The position numbers and the translations under genes were made by a program. Positions 37,773-47,036 of a stretch of DNA of 64,000 nt are shown one piece after another; position 1 is the stretch's first letter; every line of letters starts with the position of its first letter. The notes under the pieces were generated by a model. It did not search any database and was not told the DNA's origin. It worked only from the letters and a program-made list of their open reading frames with translations. The stretch is from Streptomyces diastaticus subsp. diastaticus (lineage in GTDB: Bacteria; Actinomycetota; Actinomycetes; Streptomycetales; Streptomycetaceae). The stretch covers positions 1,507,410-1,571,409 of the forward strand of contig NZ_BLLN01000002.1 in NCBI RefSeq assembly GCF_011170125.1. Reading direction: 5' to 3'.

Positions 37773-38422
37773 GGGGCCTCTCCGTCCTGGGCGGGTCCGG
37801 CGTCCGCACCGGTGGATTCCTCGGTACGGGGGCTGTCCGGGTGCCCGGCCACCGGGAGCGCGGCCGTGACCACGACGACCCGGGCGGCCTCGGGGTTCCC
37901 GGCGTCGCGGGCGGCCAGCTCGGCCGCGCGGGCGGCGAACTCGCGGGCCAGCTCGGCCGCCGAGGCAGGGGTGAGGCGCAGCTCGTAGTCGTCGAGGTGG
38001 GCGGCGGCGCGCCAGGCGGGGGCCAGCCGTCCGGCGGCGAGGTCGGCCTCGTGGCGGTCCAGGGTGCGCGCGAGGTGGTCCACCTGCTGGCGGCGGGAGG
38101 TGGCGAGGAAGACCTCGCCGCCGGGCTGGGCGAGCAGTGCCTCGTTGTCCCAGGTGGTCAGCGTGTGCGCGGCCTGCCAGCGGCGCTCGCGGGCATCGCG
38201 GGCCGGGGCCTCGGAGACGAAGCCGTGCCGGGCCAGCACCCGCAGGTGGTAGCTGGTGGAGGCGGAGGTCTCGCCGGTGGTGGCGGCCAGTTCGCTGGCG
38301 GTGGCCGGCCCGTCGGCCCGGAGCAGGCCCAGCAGCCGGACGCGCAGGGGGTGGGTGAGGGCCTTGAGCGCGGCCGGGTCGTGGGTGAGGTCGATGCGGG
38401 ACGAGGGCTGCGGTTCGGGCAT
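37769..38422 (-). CDS. ArsR-type winged-helix regulator
   Basis: The 217-aa protein has an N-terminal winged helix (DLTHDPAALKALTHPLRVRL, TASELAATTGETSASTSYHL, RVLARHGFVSEA) of the ArsR/HTH_20 type, without the metal-binding cysteines. The C-terminal half (about 100-200) is a helical region of unknown ligand. It overlaps the MFS gene and is most simply its repressor. A perfect palindrome lies 31 bases upstream of its start (38453-38468) and may be the operator. Confidence 0.88.
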   Translation of the reverse strand: MPEPQPSSRIDLTHDPAALKALTHPLRVRLLGLLRADGPATASELAATTGETSASTSYHLRVLARHGFVSEAPARDARERRWQAAHTLTTWDNEALLAQPGGEVFLATSRRQQVDHLARTLDRHEADLAAGRLAPAWRAAAHLDDYELRLTPASAAELAREFAARAAELAARDAGNPEAARVVVVTAALPVAGHPDSPRTEESTGADAGPAQDGEAP

Positions 38423-38452
38423 GGCAGGAGCGTAGGCCGGGACAGCAGGTTC

Positions 38453-38468
38453 GCAAAAGAAGTTTTGC
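38453..38468. promoter_or_regulatory. Probable operator upstream of the ArsR-MFS operon
   Basis: GCAAAA-GAAG-TTTTGC is a perfect 6-base inverted repeat in an AT-rich pocket (38451-38500) unlike the surrounding sequence. A second, looser dyad, CAAAAGAA...TTTCTTTGG, overlaps it. It sits just before the start codon of the regulator. Confidence 0.45.
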
Positions 38469-38545
38469 AGAATTTCTTTGGGGGAATTTGGAGGCTTCAG
38501 TTTCCCTTACAGCGCGGGCAAGTTGCGTGGGCTGATGCCCGGCTG

Positions 38546-39751
38546 CTACGTGTCGGCGGGGTCGCCCACGAGCATCGTCGGCGCTCCGGCCACCCGGGTC
38601 AGGAGGACCGTGGCGGCGTTGGGGCCGCGCAGCTTCATCCGGCGGCGGACCTCCTCCGGTTCCACCGCCGAACCCCGCTTCTTCACGGTCAGCACGCCGA
38701 CCTCGCGCTCCCGCAGCAGCGCCTTCAGCCGCTTGAGGTTGAACGGCAGGACATCCGTGATCTCGTACGCGGCGGCGAACGGTGTCGGGCGCAGGCTGTC
38801 CGAGGTGACGTAGGCGATCGTCTCGTCGATCAGATGGCCGCCGACGTGCTCGGCCACCTCCGCGACCTGGTGCGCGCGGATCACCGCCCCGTCCGGCTCG
38901 TAGAGGTACCGGCCGACCGGGCCCGCCGGCACGTCCGGCGGCGGCTCCGGGCTCCAGAGCTGGTCACCGGCGGGCAGCAGGGAGGCCCGCACGGAACCGG
39001 GCGCCGGGCGTACGCCCTCGGGCGCGTCGGTGCCGCCGAACCACAGCACGGCCTCCTTCACGTCCCCGCCGTACGAGATCCACTCGGCCTCCGCCTGCGG
39101 CGGGATCGCCTCGTGCGGCACGCCCGGCGCGATCTTCAAGGCCGCCACCGGAGCGCGCAGCGCCGCCTCGACCGCCCAGGAGAGCGGCGGCGAGTACGCC
39201 TCGGGGTCGAAGACCCGCCCGCCGCGCCCGCCCCGGCGCGCGGGGTCGACGAAGACCGCGTCGTAGCCGCTCACCTCCACCTCGGCGACCTCCGCCTCGC
39301 GGACCTCGATCAGCCCCGTGAGGCCCAGTGCCTCGGCGTTGGCCCGCGCCACCGCCGCCGTCACCGGGTCCCGGTCCACCGCGAGCACCCGCACCCCGGC
39401 CCGGGCCAGCGCGATCGCGTCCCCGCCGATCCCGCAGCACAGGTCGGCGACGCTGCCGACTCCCAGCGCCGCGATCCGTGCCGCGCGGTGGGCGGCGACC
39501 TCGGTGCGGGTCGCCTGCTCCACGCCGTGCGGGGTGAAGAACATCCGGGCCGCGTCGGCGCCGAACTTGGCCACCGCCCGCTGCCGCAACCGGGCCTGGC
39601 CGAGGGCGGCCGAGACCAGCGGGGCAGGGTGGTCGCGGCGCAGCCGGGTCGCGGTGGCCAGTTCGTCGGCCGGATCGTGCCCGGCGACGGCGTCGAGCAG
39701 GGCGCGGCCCTCAGGGGTGAGCAGGGCGGTGAAGGAGTCCAGGTCGGTCAC
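38546..39751 (-). CDS. Class I SAM-dependent methyltransferase with THUMP-like domain
   Basis: The 401-aa protein has a Rossmann methyltransferase core with the SAM motif VADLCCGIGGDAIALARAGV, then VLAVDRDPVTAAVARANAEA and YDAVFVDPARRGGRGGRVFD. The C-terminal ~90 residues (DVLPFNLKRLKALLREREVG to KRGSAVEPEEVRRRMKLRG) are the THUMP-like domain common to this family, suggesting an RNA substrate. The GTG at 39751 (VTDLDSFTALL) is the likely start; longer open sequence upstream is antisense to the deacetylase gene. It is divergent from the deacetylase gene. Confidence 0.88.
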   Translation of the reverse strand: MTDLDSFTALLTPEGRALLDAVAGHDPADELATATRLRRDHPAPLVSAALGQARLRQRAVAKFGADAARMFFTPHGVEQATRTEVAAHRAARIAALGVGSVADLCCGIGGDAIALARAGVRVLAVDRDPVTAAVARANAEALGLTGLIEVREAEVAEVEVSGYDAVFVDPARRGGRGGRVFDPEAYSPPLSWAVEAALRAPVAALKIAPGVPHEAIPPQAEAEWISYGGDVKEAVLWFGGTDAPEGVRPAPGSVRASLLPAGDQLWSPEPPPDVPAGPVGRYLYEPDGAVIRAHQVAEVAEHVGGHLIDETIAYVTSDSLRPTPFAAAYEITDVLPFNLKRLKALLREREVGVLTVKKRGSAVEPEEVRRRMKLRGPNAATVLLTRVAGAPTMLVGDPADT

Positions 39752-39853
39752 CCGCCCATTCTTCCGGCCCCTGTCGGCCACTCGGTGGACCGGGGGGCGC
39801 CTCTCGCGGTGTCGGGGCCGCCGGGTCGCCGGACGCTGCCAGGATGCGGCTTC

Positions 39854-40801
39854 ATGGGACAAGTACGACAAAATGAACAATCCGGTGGGCGAGGGCCCCG
39901 CCCCGGAGGTCTCCTGCGCCGCACCCGCACCGCCCGGCTCGTCGCCGCCGGACTCGCCGCCGCCGCGCTCCTCTCCGGCTGCGCCCTCGGCCAGGAAGGC
40001 GACCCGGGCGGGGCGGGCGGCCCCGGCGCGGCCGGGCAGCAGGGCCCCGCCCCCGAGACCAAGGCCCAGCGGCTCGCCAAGAAGCGGGCCGCCATCGCCG
40101 CCGCCACCCGCAAATGGGGCCTCGCGCAGATCCCGCTGACCGCGCCCGCCCCGCCCGACGCCAAACCCGCCCTCAGCACGCGCGACGGCTTCGAGGTCGA
40201 GGGGCAGGAGGACCTGCCGCACGTCTTCACCACCGTCCCCGTCAAGGAGCGGGTGGTCTTCCTGACCATCGACGACGGCGCCGAGAAGGACCCCGAGTTC
40301 CTGCGGATGATGAAGGAACTCGACATCCCCTACTCGGCGTTCCTCAGCGACTACCTGGTCAGCGAGGACTACGGCTACTTCCGCGCCATGCAGAAGCAGG
40401 GCACCACCCTCAACAACCACACCATCGACCACCCCTACCTGCCCGGTCTCTCCTACGAGGAGCAGCGCCACCAGATCTGCGGCATGCAGGACGTCATCGA
40501 GAAGCAGTACGGCAAGCGGCCCCGCCTCTTCCGCCCCCCGTACGGCAACTACAACCAGGACACTCTCAAGGCGGCCAAGTCCTGCGGCATCGAAGCCGTC
40601 CCCCTGTGGAACGCCGAGGCGTTCACCGACCGCGTCGACTACCGCGAATGGGACCGGGATCTGCATCCCGGGGACATCGTGCTCACCCACTTCCGGGGGA
40701 CCGGGGAGTGGGACGGGAGCATGGTGGACATGGTGCGCCAGGCGATGAAGGTGATCACCTCCAAGGGGTACGCCGTGGCCCGGCTGGAGGACTACGTCTG
40801 A
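39854..40801 (+). CDS. Polysaccharide deacetylase lipoprotein (NodB homology)
   Basis: The 315-aa product is exported as a lipoprotein: twin-Arg-like RRTRTARLVAAGLAAAALLS is followed by the lipobox LLSGC. The NodB catalytic domain (about 115-315) has the Asp pair VVFLTIDDGAEKDPEF, the metal His pair in NNHTIDHPYL and FRPPYGNYN; VLTHFRG near the end fits motif 5. It probably deacetylates peptidoglycan or another wall glycan outside the membrane. The start is the ATG 39854, 102 bases from the divergent methyltransferase gene. Confidence 0.9.
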   Translation: MGQVRQNEQSGGRGPRPGGLLRRTRTARLVAAGLAAAALLSGCALGQEGDPGGAGGPGAAGQQGPAPETKAQRLAKKRAAIAAATRKWGLAQIPLTAPAPPDAKPALSTRDGFEVEGQEDLPHVFTTVPVKERVVFLTIDDGAEKDPEFLRMMKELDIPYSAFLSDYLVSEDYGYFRAMQKQGTTLNNHTIDHPYLPGLSYEEQRHQICGMQDVIEKQYGKRPRLFRPPYGNYNQDTLKAAKSCGIEAVPLWNAEAFTDRVDYREWDRDLHPGDIVLTHFRGTGEWDGSMVDMVRQAMKVITSKGYAVARLEDYV

Positions 40802-40840
40802 GCCCGGCCGCGTCCAGCCCGGCCGCGTCCAGCCCGGCCG
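40801..40840 (+). repeat. Short tandem repeat after the deacetylase gene
   Basis: AGCCCGGCCGCGTCC is present twice in tandem (40801-40815, 40816-40830) plus a 10-base partial copy. The first copy includes the last base of the stop codon. Confidence 0.8.
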
Positions 40841-40902
40841 ATCTCGGCCCGGCCGGCGTTCGAGGCCGACGAGCCGCGGAGCGGCGAGTCTTCCGCCCGG
40901 GT

Positions 40903-41014
40903 GGTCCGGGTGGCCTCAAGCGGCCGCCCGGGCGGTCCGGGTGGCCTCAAGCGCCGGCCGGGCCGCGTTCTGCGCGCACACGTCCGACCGTTCCGGTCAC
41001 CGATGGCCTCAAGC
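40903..41014 (+). repeat. Interspersed 20-base repeat
   Basis: GGTCCGGGTGGCCTCAAGCG occurs identically at 40903-40922 and 40934-40953, with a shorter copy (TGGCCTCAAGC) at 41004-41014; copies are spaced by multiples of 31. CCTCAAGCGCCGG-type strings recur between genes in many Streptomyces genomes as I recall them. Confidence 0.65.
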
Positions 41015-41219
41015 ACCGGCCGGGCTGAGGCCGGTCGGCCCCGGGCCGTCCGGTCGGGCTTCTGGTCGGCCGGCCAACCCGGCAACAGCCGGCAGGCAGC
41101 GGTGGCCTGGCCGGGGCTCCCGGGGGATTCGGCCTGGTCAGGTCGGGGCTCGGCAGGCGAGGGGAGCGGGGCGGGCGGCCCGGTCGGGGAGGGCGGGAAC
41201 GCAGCGCGCGCCGCGCGCA

Positions 41220-41246
41220 TTGGCACTCCGCTTGACCGAGTGCTAA
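41220..41246 (+). promoter_or_regulatory. CIRCE operator 1
   Basis: TTGGCACTC-N9-GAGTGCTAA matches the HrcA operator consensus TTAGCACTC-N9-GAGTGCTAA at 17 of 18 arm bases. The groES -35 (TTGACC, 41232-41237) lies in its spacer, so HrcA binding would block RNA polymerase. Confidence 0.9.
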
Positions 41247-41261
41247 TCGCGGTCATAGTCT
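41232..41261 (+). promoter_or_regulatory. groES-groEL promoter
   Basis: TTGACC (41232-41237) and TAGTCT (41256-41261) are 18 bases apart, between and overlapping the two CIRCE elements. Transcription would begin near 41268, inside CIRCE 2. Confidence 0.7.
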
Positions 41262-41266
41262 CAGCT

Positions 41267-41293
41267 CTGGCACTCCCCGCAGGAGAGTGCCAA
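41267..41293 (+). promoter_or_regulatory. CIRCE operator 2
   Basis: CTGGCACTC-N9-GAGTGCCAA is a second HrcA site at the expected transcription start, 21 bases after the first. Confidence 0.85.
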
Positions 41294-41394
41294 CACAGCG
41301 ACGGGCAGGTCCGGCACCCGCGACGACGGATCGACCTGGTCGCCACACTCAGATCAGTTAACCCCGTGAGATCTCCGAAGGGGGAGGTCGGATC

Positions 41395-41703
41395 GTGACG
41401 ACCGCCAGCTCCAAGGTTGCCATCAAGCCGCTCGAGGACCGCATCGTGGTCCAGCCGCTCGACGCCGAGCAGACCACGGCTTCGGGCCTGGTCATTCCGG
41501 ACACCGCGAAGGAGAAGCCCCAGGAGGGCGTCGTCCTCGCTGTGGGCCCGGGCCGCTTCGAGAACGGCGAGCGCCTGCCGCTCGACGTCAAGACCGGCGA
41601 CGTCGTGCTGTACAGCAAGTACGGCGGCACCGAGGTCAAGTACAACGGCGAGGAGTACCTCGTCCTCTCGGCCCGCGACGTTCTCGCCATCATCGAGAAG
41701 TAG
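41395..41703 (+). CDS. groES: Co-chaperonin GroES
   Basis: GroES caps the GroEL ring. [20 protein letters not shown], the mobile loop around [19 protein letters not shown] and [20 protein letters not shown] are standard; 102 aa is normal. It starts with a GTG preceded by GGGGGAGG. Expression is under HrcA/CIRCE. groEL follows after 159 bases in the same operon. Confidence 0.97.
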   Translation: MTTASSKVAIKPLEDRIVVQPLDAEQTTASGLVIPDTAKEKPQEGVVLAVGPGRFENGERLPLDVKTGDVVLYSKYGGTEVKYNGEEYLVLSARDVLAIIEK

Positions 41704-41760
41704 CAGGCCGGAGGCGTCCGGTCGTAAGTCCGGACGGCGGACTCCACCTTTTTTTCCTGA

Positions 41761-43485
<1,725 letters not shown>

Positions 43486-43505
43486 GGCTGACCCCTTCCG
43501 CAGCT

Positions 43506-43540
43506 GAGGCCCGGCTCCCCGTCGCGGGGGGCCGGGCCTC
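43506..43540 (+). terminator. Terminator of the groES-groEL operon
   Basis: GAGGCCCGGCTCCCCG pairs with CGGGGGGCCGGGCCTC (one wobble) around a TCG loop, 20 bases after the groEL stop and before the convergent SDR gene. Confidence 0.7.
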
Positions 43541-43573
43541 CGGCGTGTGCGGGACCCGCCAGGGACCGGGTGC

Positions 43574-44386
43574 CTATTGGGGCCCGTACTTGCGGCCGGT
43601 ACGCGAGGTCATCCCGGTCAGCAGGGCGCGCGGGGTCAGCTTCACCAGCCCCATCAGCGCCTTGTAACGAGGGTCCGGGATCGAGACCGTACGGCCCCGG
43701 GCGAGGTCTGCCAGGGCGGCGGCGACCAGCTTGTCCGCGTCGAGCCACATCCACCCCGGGATGTTGTCGGTGCCCATGTCGGCCCGCTGGTGGAACTCGG
43801 TCCGCACGAACCCGGGGCAGAGCGCCATCAGCCGCACCCCGGAACCGGCCAGGTCGTGGGCGGCGCCCTGGGTGAACTGCACGACCCACGCCTTGGACGC
43901 GCCGTAGGTGCCGCGCGGCACGAAGGCGGCGACCGAGGCGACGTTGACGACTCCGCCCCGCCGCCGTTCGCGCATCGACGCGGTGGCGGCGGTGGTGAGC
44001 CGCAGCACCGCCTCGCAGTGCACCTTCAGCATCCGCAGCTCGTCCTCGACCGGCACCTCGAGGTACTCGCCCTTGTTGCCGAACCCCGCGTTGTTGACGA
44101 GCAGGTCCACCGGGTGGGTGCGGTCGGCCAGGCGGGCCTCGACGGCGCTGATCCCCTCGTCCGTGGCGAGGTCCGCGGGGAGCACCTCCACCTCCACCCC
44201 GTGCTGGTCGTGGAGTTCGGTCGCCTGCCGCCGCAGCCGCTCCCGGTCCCGCGCCACCAGGACGAGGTGGTGCCCGGCGCCGTGGCCCCGGTCCGTCCCG
44301 CTCCCGTCCGTGCCGGAGGCGGCGAGCCGCCGGGCGAAGGCGGCGCCGATGCCCGCGGTCGATCCCGTAATCAGAGCCGTAGTCAT
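43574..44386 (-). CDS. Short-chain dehydrogenase/reductase (SDR)
   Basis: This is a classical SDR of 270 aa. The cofactor motif is ALITGSTAGIGAAFARRLAA (TGxxxGIG), followed by VDLLVNNAGFGNKGEYLEV, the catalytic Ser in VNVASVAAFVPRG and YGASKAWVV (YxxxK). A Gly/Asp/His-rich insert (SGTDGSGTDRGHGAGHH) after the first helix is unusual. The substrate is unknown; the nearest class is the DltE/YqjQ-like 'SDR family' oxidoreductases. It is transcribed towards groEL and divergently from the LysR gene. Confidence 0.9.
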   Translation of the reverse strand: MTTALITGSTAGIGAAFARRLAASGTDGSGTDRGHGAGHHLVLVARDRERLRRQATELHDQHGVEVEVLPADLATDEGISAVEARLADRTHPVDLLVNNAGFGNKGEYLEVPVEDELRMLKVHCEAVLRLTTAATASMRERRRGGVVNVASVAAFVPRGTYGASKAWVVQFTQGAAHDLAGSGVRLMALCPGFVRTEFHQRADMGTDNIPGWMWLDADKLVAAALADLARGRTVSIPDPRYKALMGLVKLTPRALLTGMTSRTGRKYGPQ

Positions 44387-44512
44387 GGGGTCAGGCTACG
44401 AGTTGATGATCAGCGCCGTGCGGGGGCGGGGTGCGGGCCACCCGCGCGGGCGGTCCTGGGCCCCCGGGTCAAAGTCCGGTGCCGACATTTCCGGTCGCCC
44501 CCAAGGCTCCCT

Positions 44513-44525
44513 TATGCTCGACCCA
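44513..44525 (+). promoter_or_regulatory. -10 element giving a possible leaderless lysR-type mRNA
   Basis: TATGCT (44513-44518) ends six bases before the ATG at 44525, with no ribosome site between. A weak TTCCGG lies 18 bases upstream. Transcription probably starts at the A of the start codon. Confidence 0.45.
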
Positions 44526-45421
44526 TGATCGAGGCCCGCCACCTGCGCGTCCTGCGCGCCGTCGCCGCCACCGGCTCCTTCTCGGCCGCCGCCCGTGAAC
44601 TGGGCTGCACCCAGCCGGCCGTCAGCCAGCAGATGAAGGCCCTGGAGAGCTCCGCCGGGACCCCGCTGCTCATCCGCACCGGCCGCGAGATGCGCCTCAC
44701 CCAGGCGGGCGAGGCGCTGACCCGGCACGCCGCGGGCATCCTGGCCGGGCTCACCGCCGCCGAGGAGGAGGTGGCCGCCATCGCCGGGCTGCGCGCCGGC
44801 CGGGTGCGCCTGGTCTCCTTCCCGAGCGGCAGCTCCGGCCTGGTCCCGGCCGCGCTCGCCGCCCTGCGCGCCGCCCACCCCGGCACCCGCGTCTCGCTGG
44901 AGGAGGCGGAGCCGCCGCGCTCGGCGGAACTGCTGCGGGCCGGCGACTGCGACATCGCCCTCGCCTTCCGATACGCGGGCGCCACCGCCCCCGACGAGTG
45001 GGACGACCTGGTGGTCCGGCCGCTCCTCACCGACCGGCTGGTCGGCCTGGTCCCGGAGGGCCACCGGCTCGCCGACGCCGAGGCGGCGGGCATCGGGGAA
45101 CTGGCCGCCGACCCGTGGATCGCCGGCTGCCCGCGGTGCCGCCGCCAACTGGTCGAGGTCTGCGAGACCGAGGGCTTCACCCCCCGGATCGACTTCGCCA
45201 CCGACGACTACCCGGCCGTCCTCGGCCTCGTCGCCGCCGGCCTCGGGGTAGCCGTCCTCCCGGCCCTCGCCCTGGAGTCCCTCCGCCCCAGGGGCGTCCG
45301 CAGCATCGCCGTCGAGCCTGCGGTGGAACGCGAGATCGTCGCCCTCACCCTCCCCGACCTCGCCCAGGTCCCGGCGGTCGCGGCGACCTTGGACCACCTG
45401 GCGGCGACCGCGGGACGGTGA
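44525..45421 (+). CDS. LysR-family transcriptional regulator
   Basis: The 298-aa protein has an N-terminal winged HTH (LRVLRAVAATGSFSAAAREL, GCTQPAVSQQMKALESSAGT) and a LysR substrate-binding domain (about 88-295). It is divergent from the SDR gene 138 bases away, the normal position for a LysR regulator of its neighbour. The last 31 bases, coding for LDHLAATAGR and the stop, form the beginning of a 127-bp tandem repeat that continues into the intergenic region. Confidence 0.92.
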   Translation: MIEARHLRVLRAVAATGSFSAAARELGCTQPAVSQQMKALESSAGTPLLIRTGREMRLTQAGEALTRHAAGILAGLTAAEEEVAAIAGLRAGRVRLVSFPSGSSGLVPAALAALRAAHPGTRVSLEEAEPPRSAELLRAGDCDIALAFRYAGATAPDEWDDLVVRPLLTDRLVGLVPEGHRLADAEAAGIGELAADPWIAGCPRCRRQLVEVCETEGFTPRIDFATDDYPAVLGLVAAGLGVAVLPALALESLRPRGVRSIAVEPAVEREIVALTLPDLAQVPAVAATLDHLAATAGR

Positions 45422-45755
45422 GGCGGCGCCGGCCCGCCTGAAGCCCCCGGGGCGGAGAGGGCCTGTGGCTGAACCGGTGGGCCGCCGGGTGGTGCGGAGT
45501 GGTGTCGTGGCTGCCTCGGACCGCCTGGCGGCAGTGACCGCGGCTCGGTGAGGCAGGGTGCCGGCCCGCCTGCCTGGAGCCTCCGGGGCGGAGAGGGTCC
45601 GTGGCTGAACCGGTGGGCCGCCGGGTGGCACGTCGCCGCGACTCCGGACCGCCTGGCGGCGACCGGGGCGCGGGCCGTCCTGAGCCTCTGGGCCGGAGAG
45701 AGGGCCTCTGGGCCGAACACGGGCCCCCCGGGTGGCGTCAGGTGGTGCGAGCGTC
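45391..45755 (+). repeat. 127-bp tandem repeat, three degenerate copies
   Basis: Units begin with GGACC(A/G)CCTGGCGGC at 45391, 45518 and 45646, i.e. periods of 127 and 128. Units 1 and 2 share long identical blocks such as GGCTGAACCGGTGGGCCGCC; unit 3 is more diverged and shorter. Unit 1 begins inside the LysR coding sequence, so the last 10 codons of that gene are copied downstream. Confidence 0.75.
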
Positions 45756-46370
45756 CGGGCGGGTACGACCGTCCACCGTGGCGCCGGCTGCCGGGCGCTG
45801 AAGCGCGTCGCCTGTTGAGGCGCGTCACCCGAAGCGAACCGGGCCGCAGCACGCGTACGGTCGCCCCGGCCGCTTCGCCGCGCACCCGAAACGACGCGAG
45901 CGAGCAGTCCGGCCGAGCCGCCGGACCCCTCGCACGGCGGCACCGACGAGCCCGGCCCCAGGGCGACGCCGGTCACACGACCCGCCCCCCTCGCCATCAC
46001 CCGTGTGACAGCCCTGTCGGGCGCACCCTGCCCGGTCCGGCTCGTCCGGTCCGGTGCGGTGCGGTGCGGTACGGCGCGGTCCGGCTCGTCTCGGTCCGGT
46101 CCGGCTCGGTCGGCTCGGCCCGGTCCCGCCCGGTCCCGCCCGGTCCGGCGTGGTCCGGTCCGGTCCGGTGTGGCCCGGTCCGGCGTGGCCCGGTCCGGTC
46201 CAGCGCGGCCTGGTGCGGCGCGGCGCGGTCCGGGGCGGTCCGGCGCCGTCCGGCCTTGGCCCGGCGCGGTTCAGCCCGGCCAGACCCGGCCCGGCCCGCC
46301 CCGCCCCTGCGCCGACCACCCAGGTCGCTGCGTGAGGAAACGTTCCTTCTGGGGTGGCCGGGCGGAACGG
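45422..46370. other. Repetitive gene-free region between the LysR gene and whiD
   Basis: These 949 bases contain no credible gene. They hold the 127-bp tandem repeat, a mixed segment (45756-46035) and a pentanucleotide-periodic GC tract (46036-46300). Both flanking genes end here (convergent), so neither promoter is affected. Confidence 0.7.
46036..46300 (+). repeat. Pentanucleotide-periodic GC tract
   Basis: The sequence is a degenerate run of five-base units (CGGTC, CGGTG, CGGCT, CGGCC variants), for example GGTGCGGTGCGGTGC and GGTCCGGTCCGGTCC. Periodicity of 5 breaks the coding frame, so it is a simple-sequence tract and not a gene. Confidence 0.7.
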
Positions 46371-46715
46371 TCAGGAGAAGCCCGGTTCGGAGGGGGCGGG
46401 GCTCTGGGCGGGGGCCGCTCCGGCCGGGGTGAGGCGGGTGCGGGCGCGGCCCATCAGTTCCTCGCGTTCGTCCTCGGTGAGGCCGCCCCAGACGCCGTAG
46501 GGCTCTCGGACGGCCAGCGCGTGCGCCGCGCACTCCGCGCGTACCGGGCAGCGCATGCAGACCTCCTTGGCGGAGGTCTCGCGGGCGCTGCGGGCGGCTC
46601 CCCGTTCGCCCTCCGGATGGAAGAAGAGCGAGCTGTCGACGCCTCGGCAGGCGGCGAGCAGCTGCCAGTCCCACAGGTCGGCGTTCGGTCCGGGAAGGCG
46701 GGAGAAATCAGCCAT
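46371..46715 (-). CDS. whiD: WhiB-family iron-sulfur developmental regulator WhiD
   Basis: WhiD is needed for late sporulation in Streptomyces. The 114-aa product starts MADFSRLPGPNADLWDWQLL, and its cysteines C23, C53, C56 and C62 (AACRG; VCMRCPVRAEC) are the [4Fe-4S] ligands. The G(V/I)WGG turn (YGVWGGLTEDEREELMGRAR) binds region 4 of the principal sigma factor in this family. The ATG 46715 (GAGGGGA upstream) gives the known N-terminus. It is divergent from bldM, the same arrangement I remember for S. coelicolor. Confidence 0.93.
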   Translation of the reverse strand: MADFSRLPGPNADLWDWQLLAACRGVDSSLFFHPEGERGAARSARETSAKEVCMRCPVRAECAAHALAVREPYGVWGGLTEDEREELMGRARTRLTPAGAAPAQSPAPSEPGFS

Positions 46716-46848
46716 TGCAGGTCCCCTCGTAGGCATGTGTCGGCCGTGCTGACGTGGTGACGGCCCTGGCTCGAGGGGTCGGCGCCGGGCGTGTCCCGGG
46801 CGCTCGCTCTCGAAGACCGCACATCTACTGTCCTAGGAGATGAAAATA

Positions 46849-46870
46849 TGACTCATTGCGAATCTAGTCA
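46849..46870. promoter_or_regulatory. Candidate operator dyad in the whiD upstream region
   Basis: TGACT and AGTCA are inverted with 12 bases between, inside the only AT-rich pocket of the region, about 135-155 bases upstream of whiD. No regulator can be assigned from the sequence. Confidence 0.3.
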
Positions 46871-47008
46871 CAGACACTGCCAAAAGGGAAGAAGAGGCGC
46901 TAAATGGGGCATAGCAGAATTCGTGGAGGAGGGCTCTCCGCGTCGGTCGCGCCGTCACCGCCCCGTGTCCGGCTCCTCACGTAGAGTGCCGAATGCGGTC
47001 GGTGACCC

Positions 47009-47036
47009 CGTAACTCTTTCGGGTGACCGTCGTTGA
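47009..47036 (+). promoter_or_regulatory. Sigma-BldN-type promoter of bldM
   Basis: CGTAAC (47009-47014) and CGTTGA (47031-47036) are separated by exactly 16 bases, which is the consensus I know for the ECF factor sigma-BldN; bldM is its classic target. Transcription would start near 47043, leaving a leader of about 115 bases. Confidence 0.85.

Larger units (their letters stand above)
40802..41394. other. Intergenic region upstream of groES with dispersed repeats and heat-shock control
   Basis: These 593 bases contain no gene. The left part (40801-41020) is a patchwork of GC-rich repeats including TGGCCTCAAGC at 40911, 40942 and 41004, i.e. offsets of 31 and 62. The right part (41220-41394) holds the groES promoter and two CIRCE operators. 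Confidence 0.7.

Noticed and set aside
45391..46300. CRISPR array or integrative-element ends
   Set aside because: Repeat units are long (127 bp) and contiguous, or 5 bp; there are no unique spacers of equal length and no cas, integrase or transposase genes.
46005..46335. Plus and minus open frames across the pentanucleotide tract as proline/arginine-rich proteins
   Set aside because: The period of five gives all frames repetitive nonsense; there is no start context.
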